From: Bacillota bacterium
Lineage (GTDB): Bacteria > Bacillota > Dethiobacteria > Dethiobacterales > Dethiobacteraceae
Direction of reading: 5' to 3'
NCBI GenBank assembly: GCA_012800215.1
Contig: JAAZJT010000037.1
Location: 1-6,382 of the forward strand
Length of the DNA stretch: 6,382 nucleotides
The notes under the pieces are model-generated. The model had not been told where the DNA came from, did no database searches, and saw only the letters and a program-made list of their open reading frames with translations. Of this stretch, positions 5,133-6,382 are shown piece after piece (position 1 is the stretch's first letter; every line of letters begins with the position of its first letter). Both the position numbers and the translations under genes were made by a program.

Positions 5133-6245
5133 CTAGCGAGCGTTGGCTGCAGCTTCTTCAACTACTGCCAAATAGTCTTCTACAGTAACAGTTACCAGAG
5201 AAGTAAGCTCTTCTACATCGGGTACAGCTTTGTGACTAGCATCACGTTCTTTAACCTTCATACCTGTGATGTCAGCAACGGATTTACCAACCATCCATTT
5301 TTCTAACTCGGCAATCTGCTCGTACCATTCTTTATCGATGGTGGAGACTTTTTTCATGCCGTATTCTTCTTTCTTTTCCTTCTTAGTTTTTAGCGCATCA
5401 TCTCTGTTAGTTACTTTACCTTCGGCGTCAAACTTAACAGTGATTTGTGCATTATCGATCAGAACACCGGCAACATTACCATCAGCATCAAATGCTGTTG
5501 CTGCTATAGTTGTATCAACTTGTGCTGTCGGCAGGACTTCGTCCTTGTCGCCTTCAGCCGGTGCATAATCCTTGGATTTTGCAATGGATATTTTATTACC
5601 TAATCCTAATTTTACAGCGCCTTCAACTTCCACTGCATTAGCGAAAGCTTTCTCTACAGCTTCCAGATAGCCTTCCACAGTAATGGTAACTAAAGATGTA
5701 AGTTCTGGAACATCGGGCACAGCTTTGTGGCTGGCATCACGCTCTTTGACTTTTAATCCCTTAATTTCGTCAAGAGTTTTACCAACCATCCATTTTTCTA
5801 ATTCGGCAATCTGCTCATACCATTCTTTATCGATGGTAGAGACTTTTTTCATGCCGTATTCTTCTTTCTTTTCTACTTTAGTTTTTAGCTCAGCATCTCT
5901 GTTAGTTACTTTCATATCAGCATCAAAAGTAACTTTGGTTTGTGCGGTATCAATGATAACGTCCACAACTTTGCCATCTGCATCAATGGCTACTGCTGCC
6001 ATGGTAGTATCAACTTGTCCCGCAGCCAGCTTCTCTTCCTGATCACCTTCAGCCGGCGCATAGTCACTTGATTTGGCGATAGAGTTAACTACACCAAGAC
6101 CTAATTTAACTGCTCCGGCAGGCTTCTCACCGTTGCCATTGCCGTTGTCTTTGCCATTGCTTTGGCCGCCACCGCCACAGCCTACCAGCATTACAGCTAC
6201 TAAGGATAGGACTAGCAGCAGTGATAAGAATTTTTTGCTTTTCAA
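5133..6245 (-). CDS. lipoprotein with two tandem FMN-binding-like domains
   Basis: A 370-residue exported lipoprotein: signal peptide MKSKKFLSLLLVL..., lipobox L-V-G-C (C23), a Gly/Asn-rich linker (24-41), then two copies of a 165-residue unit (45-204 and 210-369). Each unit has QVDTT, a D-A-D-G strand-turn, EWYEQIAELEKWMVGK, and a C-terminal ELTSLVT plus helix. The end of each unit aligns with the FMN-binding domain pattern D-x-x-S-G-A-T-x-T-S followed by a helix; S-L-V-T replaces S-G-A-T, with T187 and T352 as candidate flavin-acceptor threonines. I recall clostridial relatives annotated as FMN-binding protein or major membrane immunogen. The downstream apbE supports covalent flavinylation. 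Its layout matches FmnA/PplA, the two-domain flavin lipoprotein of Gram-positive extracellular electron transfer, so a surface redox role is inferred. The TTG start at 6245 is set by GGGAGGGG; upstream in-frame ATGs (6305, 6299, 6260) lack a ribosome binding site and spoil the signal peptide. Confidence 0.75.
   Translation of the reverse strand: MKSKKFLSLLLVLSLVAVMLVGCGGGGQSNGKDNGNGNGEKPAGAVKLGLGVVNSIAKSSDYAPAEGDQEEKLAAGQVDTTMAAVAIDADGKVVDVIIDTAQTKVTFDADMKVTNRDAELKTKVEKKEEYGMKKVSTIDKEWYEQIAELEKWMVGKTLDEIKGLKVKERDASHKAVPDVPELTSLVTITVEGYLEAVEKAFANAVEVEGAVKLGLGNKISIAKSKDYAPAEGDKDEVLPTAQVDTTIAATAFDADGNVAGVLIDNAQITVKFDAEGKVTNRDDALKTKKEKKEEYGMKKVSTIDKEWYEQIAELEKWMVGKSVADITGMKVKERDASHKAVPDVEELTSLVTVTVEDYLAVVEEAAANAR
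5139..5618 (-). repeat. tandem domain copy 2 (C-terminal unit)
   Basis: This copy encodes residues 210-369 and aligns without gaps to copy 1 at an offset of 495 bp. My manual count gives about 39 differences in 160 residues (roughly 76% identity). The sub-block at 5286-5378 differs from its partner by only 3 bases in 93. Confidence 0.9.
5634..6113 (-). repeat. tandem domain copy 1 (N-terminal unit)
   Basis: This copy encodes residues 45-204. Its most conserved DNA block, 5781-5873, matches 5286-5378 of copy 2. Within the block 32 consecutive residues are identical (from E-K-K-E-E-Y-G-M through W-M-V-G-K), while the first third of each unit has diverged. Confidence 0.9.
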
Positions 6246-6250
6246 ATTTA

Positions 6251-6258
6251 CCCCTCCC
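6251..6258 (-). promoter_or_regulatory. ribosome binding site that fixes the TTG start of the lipoprotein
   Basis: The minus strand reads GGGAGGGG. Its GGAGG core ends 7 bases before the TTG at 6245, and the signal peptide read from there has the usual short Lys-rich start. Confidence 0.8.
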
Positions 6259-6289
6259 ATTAGGTATAATTGGATTTGCTTCCGCACAA

Positions 6290-6318
6290 ATGATAACATA
6301 TTCACAAAAGCTTGGCAA
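6290..6318 (-). promoter_or_regulatory. sigma-A-type promoter of the FMN-binding-like lipoprotein
   Basis: TTGCCA (6318-6313, 5 of 6) and TATCAT (6295-6290, 5 of 6) are separated by exactly 17 bp on the minus strand. Transcription would begin near 6284, giving a leader of about 38 bases before the TTG start. This also excludes an ATG start at 6305 or 6299. Bases 6319-6382 show nothing further that I can support. Confidence 0.7.
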
Positions 6319-6382
6319 TACTAAAGTTACATAAATCACTTTCATTTTTGTCTAAAATAAAAATAAATTGTGGCAGAAACTA

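Noticed and set aside
5266..6042. Two plus-strand reading frames (5266-5568 and 5683-6042) that resemble each other
   Set aside because: They are antisense shadows of the two tandem repeat units; their similarity comes from the duplication and they have no ribosome binding sites.
6121..6180. GC-richer repetitive stretch near the lipoprotein N-terminus as a separate repeat element
   Set aside because: It encodes the Gly/Asn linker after the lipid cysteine; the short repeats follow from the codons used.
5133..6305. ATG at 6305 as the start of the lipoprotein
   Set aside because: It lies upstream of the predicted transcription start, has no ribosome binding site and adds 20 residues before a normal signal peptide. 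The TTG at 6245 fits better.

Overview
The window looks like chromosomal DNA from a low-GC, AT-rich Gram-positive bacterium, most likely an anaerobic member of the Clostridia. The reasons are strong purine-rich Shine-Dalgarno sequences, frequent TTG starts, lipoproteins with Firmicute-style lipoboxes, and a gene set (RqcH, DUF4321, SPW-like protein, ApbE, FMN-binding-like lipoprotein) typical of that group. The species cannot be named from sequence alone. I see no rRNA, tRNA, CRISPR array, transposase or phage gene.

Left part (1-2600): the window opens inside rqcH (NFACT family, ribosome-associated quality control), running rightward and missing only about 25 N-terminal codons. A 98-residue protein of unknown function faces it tail to tail, 6 bp away. 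That gene diverges from a 63-residue two-helix membrane protein (SPW-like) across a 136-bp promoter region holding a perfect 12-bp palindrome. The membrane protein gene ends inside a strong intrinsic terminator. A REP-like hairpin follows, then a 46-residue single-helix membrane protein at 2440-2580.

Middle (2597-3843): on the minus strand lies a membrane-anchored NERD-domain protein with a C-terminal topoisomerase-type zinc ribbon. The residues that normally form the nuclease active site of its NERD domain are substituted. It has a long leader with a terminator-like hairpin close to the start codon. Upstream of it, also on the minus strand, is a DUF4321 two-helix membrane protein.

Right part (3913-6318): this is the most interesting portion. 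A lipoprotein with two near-identical FMN-binding-like domains (promoter, TTG start and terminator all visible) is followed on the same strand by a lipoprotein ApbE, the FAD:protein FMN transferase that attaches FMN covalently to threonines of exported proteins. The pairing resembles the FmnA(PplA)/FmnB pair of flavin-based extracellular electron transfer. However, the expected S-G-A-T-like acceptor motif reads S-L-V-T in both domains. I infer a two-gene extracytosolic flavoprotein module: the lipoprotein carries two flavins and ApbE loads them. No quinone, NDH-2 or cytochrome partner is in the window, so the electron source and acceptor are unknown.
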